Assembly (NCBI GenBank): GCA_900766265.1
Contig: CAAFUS010000017.1
Coordinates: forward strand, 124,001-188,000
DNA: 64,000 bases
Direction of reading: 5' to 3'
Origin: Pseudomonadaceae bacterium
GTDB lineage: Bacteria > Pseudomonadota > Gammaproteobacteria > Pseudomonadales > Pseudomonadaceae
Part shown: piece by piece, positions 61,403-64,000 of the stretch
How positions within the stretch are numbered: the first letter of the stretch is position 1
How the letters are laid out: the number at the start of each line of letters is the position of its first letter
The notes under the pieces: generated by a model
What the model was told of the DNA's origin: nothing
The model's database searches: none
What the model saw: only the letters and a program-made list of their open reading frames with translations
Position numbers and translations under genes: made by a program

Positions 61403-61990
61403 ATGAGAGTTCTGTTGTACCCGCTCCTGCTGGTGATGCTGGCCCTTGGCGGCTGTGCCTCGAAGTCCTACGTGGTATTGCTGGAAAGCCCGGACGGCAC
61501 CACCGGCGCCATTGAGGTCAGCGATGCGATGGGCACCACGCGGGTCGAGCGCAAGCAGCAGGGCGTGGCGCTCGGCGGTCTGCGGCGAGGGCCGTTCAGC
61601 GTGGCGCGGGCGCGCCTGGACCGTGACTTTTCCGCTGCCCTGGCGGCGCAGCCGGCGCTGCCGGAAACCTTCCTGATCTACTTCCAGACCGGCGGGTCGA
61701 ACCTCACGCCCGAATCGGAAGCCGAGATTCCCCGCGTGCTCGAAACCATTCGCGCCCGGGGCCCGTCGGCCGTCTCGGTGACGGGGCACACCGACACCGT
61801 CAGCGGCGCGCGCTGGAACGAGCAGCTCGGGATGATTCGCGCCCAGGCCATCGCCGACCTGCTCAGGGCGCGCGGGCTGGAGGTGATCGAGCTGAAGGTT
61901 CAGTCCCACGGCGAGCGCAACCTGCTGGTGAAGACCCCGGACAACACGCCGGAGCCGCGCAACCGCCGCGTCGAGATCATCGTCCGCTAG
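61403..61990 (+). CDS. OmpA-domain lipoprotein
   Basis: 195 residues. Lipobox LALGGC with Cys18; C-terminal OmpA domain (about 85-195) containing FQTGGSNLTPESEAEI, VTGHTDTVSGARWNEQLGMIRAQAIADLL and EPRNRRVEIIV, with the Asp and Arg residues that bind diaminopimelate in peptidoglycan. It is therefore an outer- or inner-membrane lipoprotein tethered to the cell wall. It starts 3 nt after the FecR gene, so the two are one operon, and ends 6 nt before the cyclase stop. Confidence 0.9.
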   Translation: MRVLLYPLLLVMLALGGCASKSYVVLLESPDGTTGAIEVSDAMGTTRVERKQQGVALGGLRRGPFSVARARLDRDFSAALAAQPALPETFLIYFQTGGSNLTPESEAEIPRVLETIRARGPSAVSVTGHTDTVSGARWNEQLGMIRAQAIADLLRARGLEVIELKVQSHGERNLLVKTPDNTPEPRNRRVEIIVR

Positions 61991-61996
61991 CGGTAT

Positions 61997-64000
61997 TTAC
62001 TTGCGCTCCATGGCGATGCGGACGCCCCGCTCGCCACGGCGCAGCCGCCCCAGCTGGAAGGCGACCAGCCCATCCTCGGGGCGTGCCACGGCCAGCCGCT
62101 CGAAGGCCTCCAGTGCCGGCCCCCGGCAGTCAGCCAGCAGCGCGTAGGCCTGTTCGTACGCCTCGTCGGTCGCGTCCAGCGGCTCGTACAGGCTGACCGG
62201 CTCGTGCTTGCCCATGAGCACCACGTCGCCGATGTGGCGCATGGGTTGCTGTGCGTTAGCCTGGCGAATCGGCTCCGAGACACACAACGAGGTACCGAGG
62301 TGGCGGTTGAGGCTTTCCAGGCGCGCCGCCACGTTCACCGCATCGCCCAGCGCGCGGTAGTCGAAGAGCGTCGAGCCGCCGAAGTTGCCCACCACCACCT
62401 CGCCGCTGTGGACCCCGATGCGGGTCACGCCGAGGGCAATGCCGGCGGCCTGCTGACGCCGGGCGTGCTCAGTGGCGAAGCGGCGGATCTCCAGCGCACA
62501 GGCCAGGGCCCGGGACGCGTGATCGGGCTGGACGACGGGGGCGGAGAACAAGATCGCGACCGCATCGCCGACGATGCGATCGAGGGTACCCTCGTGGCGG
62601 AAGGCGATCTGGATGATGCCATCCAGGTATTCGTTGAGCAGGCTGACCACCCGTTCGGGCGGCTGGCTTTCCATCAGCCGGGTAAACCCGGTGAGGTCGG
62701 TGAACACGAAGCTGCAGGTCTGCCGGCGACCGCCCAGCTGCAGCTGCGCCGGGTGGCGAACCAGGTGCTCAACGAGGTTGGGCGACACGTAGTGCGAGAA
62801 GGCATCGCGGATCCAGCGTTGCTGGCGCTCGCTGTGACGGTGGCGGGCCAGGCTCGCGCCGAAATAGCAGAGCAGCAGGCCCACCGAGGGCGTCAGCGCG
62901 TCGAGCAGCAGCCCCCGCGCGGAGAATGCCCACCAGGCGCCGAGGTTGAGCGCGGCGATCAGGCCGGTGGCGAGCAGCGCGCCGGTAAGCGCACCGGTGT
63001 GCATCACCACCCCACACAGCAGGATTGCGCCGAGCAGCAGGCCGAGGGCTTCGAAGGCGGCGCTCCAGACCGGGCGCTGCAGGCGCGAGCCGCTCAGCAC
63101 CTGCTCGAGTGCCTGGGCATGTACCTGTACGCCCGGGATGATGCCTCCCAGCGGGCTGAAACGAAGATCCTGCAGGCCCTGGGCCGAGCTGCCGACGAGC
63201 ACCAGGCTGTCTCTCAGCCTGTTGGCATCGAACTGGTTGTCCAGCACCTGCCAGGCCGGCAATGCCTGACCGGGGGGCATCGGGCGATAGTGCACCCAGA
63301 GTTCGCCACGGCGGTTGGTCGCGATCGGCTGCGGGCCGATGTCGATGCGCTCGATGCCGAGCGGCTGCAGGGCGACGCGATAGACCTGCTGCCCGAGAAA
63401 CACCCGTAGCGCCTCGGCCGACAGCGAGGGCAACAGTTCCTCGCCGGCGCGGATCAACAGCGGTACGTGGCGCACCACGCCGTCGGCGTCGGGAACGAAG
63501 GTCATCGCACCGTTGCCGACGGCAGCGTCCTGCAGCTCGGGCAGTGCGCCCACGCTGCCGCCGAATCCGGGCGCCTGAGCGACGACAGCCTGCGGATCGT
63601 CGCTGCGCACGGCGAAGCGCTTGCGCGGCGAGTCGGCGCGCGCCTCAGCTGTCGTGGCGAAGCCGAGTACGGTCGGTTGCCGGGCCAGGGCGACGGCGAA
63701 CTGATGGTCGTGATCGTCCAGCTGCGCCAGCTGCCGCGAAAGAGCCTCGGGAATGCCGGGCTGCGTGGCGATGCGGGCAGGGGAGGTGCGGTCAGGCTCG
63801 GCGAACAGCACGTCGAACACCACGACCGCGGCGCCGGCCTCACGCAGTCGGTCGAGCAGCTCGGCCATGCGCGTCCGCGGCCAGGGCCACTGGCCGAGCC
63901 GTGCGAGGCTGGCTTCATCGATGTCGACGATCTGGATGGCGGGCGGCTCCGCCGGAACGGCGCGGGGCTGCCAGCGCTGGTACTGGTCGAACAGGCCGTT
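61997..64000 (-). CDS. CHASE2-domain class III adenylate cyclase (5' end outside the window)
   Basis: 667 residues are visible and the frame is open at 64000, so the N-terminus is missing. Order: periplasmic CHASE2 (IQIVDIDEASLARLGQWPWPRTRMAELLDRL through LRFSPLGGIIPGVQVHAQALEQVLSG), three membrane helices, then a cyclase domain with metal-binding Asp in FVFTDLTGFTRLM and RIVGDAVAILF, and DYRALGDAVNVAARLE. The Asp in LFDYR favours ATP; the usual Lys before IVGD is Arg (LDRIVGD), an uncommon change. It converts ATP to cAMP in response to a periplasmic signal. It faces the FecR-OmpA pair tail to tail. Confidence 0.9.
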   Translation of the reverse strand, partial: NGLFDQYQRWQPRAVPAEPPAIQIVDIDEASLARLGQWPWPRTRMAELLDRLREAGAAVVVFDVLFAEPDRTSPARIATQPGIPEALSRQLAQLDDHDHQFAVALARQPTVLGFATTAEARADSPRKRFAVRSDDPQAVVAQAPGFGGSVGALPELQDAAVGNGAMTFVPDADGVVRHVPLLIRAGEELLPSLSAEALRVFLGQQVYRVALQPLGIERIDIGPQPIATNRRGELWVHYRPMPPGQALPAWQVLDNQFDANRLRDSLVLVGSSAQGLQDLRFSPLGGIIPGVQVHAQALEQVLSGSRLQRPVWSAAFEALGLLLGAILLCGVVMHTGALTGALLATGLIAALNLGAWWAFSARGLLLDALTPSVGLLLCYFGASLARHRHSERQQRWIRDAFSHYVSPNLVEHLVRHPAQLQLGGRRQTCSFVFTDLTGFTRLMESQPPERVVSLLNEYLDGIIQIAFRHEGTLDRIVGDAVAILFSAPVVQPDHASRALACALEIRRFATEHARRQQAAGIALGVTRIGVHSGEVVVGNFGGSTLFDYRALGDAVNVAARLESLNRHLGTSLCVSEPIRQANAQQPMRHIGDVVLMGKHEPVSLYEPLDATDEAYEQAYALLADCRGPALEAFERLAVARPEDGLVAFQLGRLRRGERGVRIAMERK

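Overview
The window is chromosomal DNA from a high-GC gammaproteobacterium, almost certainly a Pseudomonas-type organism (family Pseudomonadaceae). Two long blocks match gene orders I know from P. aeruginosa. One is the amino-acid ABC transporter, yggX-mutY-asmA, hisBHAF, yibQ-ctpA-envC-gpmI, rhodanese-grxC-secB block. The other is the ygfA-6S RNA-zapA, ygfB-pepP-ubiH-ubiI, iron-transporter, gcvTHP block. A palindromic repeat built on GGTGGATC/GATCCACC inside the his cluster hints at the stutzeri group (Stutzerimonas), but this is only a hint.

Layout. 1-1203: a gene graveyard with a frameshifted piece of a filamentous-haemagglutinin-like adhesin, a broken alpha/beta hydrolase and a broken HxlR regulator. 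1311-1463: tRNA-Thr with its promoter and terminator. 1515-5741: polar amino-acid ABC transporter operon ending in a methyltransferase. 6096-10448: DUF4124 protein, BetT-type choline transporter, a PAS histidine kinase with an apparent frameshift, a small membrane protein. 10519-10695: tRNA-Phe. 10790-14864: yggX, mutY, asmA and a PanZ-like acetyltransferase. 14981-17922: hisB-hisH-hisA-hisF. 18009-19188: remnant and intact copies of a solute-binding protein. 19193-24328: yibQ, ctpA, envC, gpmI (cell-envelope remodelling and glycolysis). 24467-25700: rhodanese, glutaredoxin, SecB. 25794-32121: quinone oxidoreductase and the complete cytochrome bo3 oxidase operon cyoABCDE. 32245-34946: FliL-like protein, EVE-domain protein, a 43-residue membrane protein, ygfA, 6S RNA, zapA and a TIGR02449-type coiled-coil protein. 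34946-39302: ygfB-pepP-ubiH-ubiI. 39408-42110: ferric-iron binding protein and permease without an ATPase. 42256-46789: gcvT, gcvH, gcvP.

From about 46.8 kb to the right edge the content becomes accessory and signalling-rich. It holds a DUF2388 protein, a 1578-residue hybrid kinase with three GAF and five PAS domains, and a divergent FtsH-like membrane protease. These are followed by a three-gene periplasmic molybdo-iron-sulfur dehydrogenase with triheme cytochrome, and a GAF/HD-GYP protein with a large insertion. Last, divergent from the HD-GYP gene, come a FecR-domain protein, an OmpA-like lipoprotein and a convergent CHASE2 adenylate cyclase that runs off the window. This last cluster is the best candidate here for an uncharacterised system: an envelope-sensing cassette that may link cell-wall state to cyclic-nucleotide signalling.

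How the genes work together: the housekeeping part covers histidine synthesis, ubiquinone synthesis feeding a ubiquinol oxidase, one-carbon metabolism (glycine cleavage plus 5-formyl-THF cyclo-ligase), thiol and protein-export homeostasis (GrxC, SecB), division-septum hydrolysis (EnvC, ZapA) and transport of amino acids, choline and iron. No CRISPR array, integrase, transposase or prophage was seen. Motifs and hairpins were read by eye; no database search was run.
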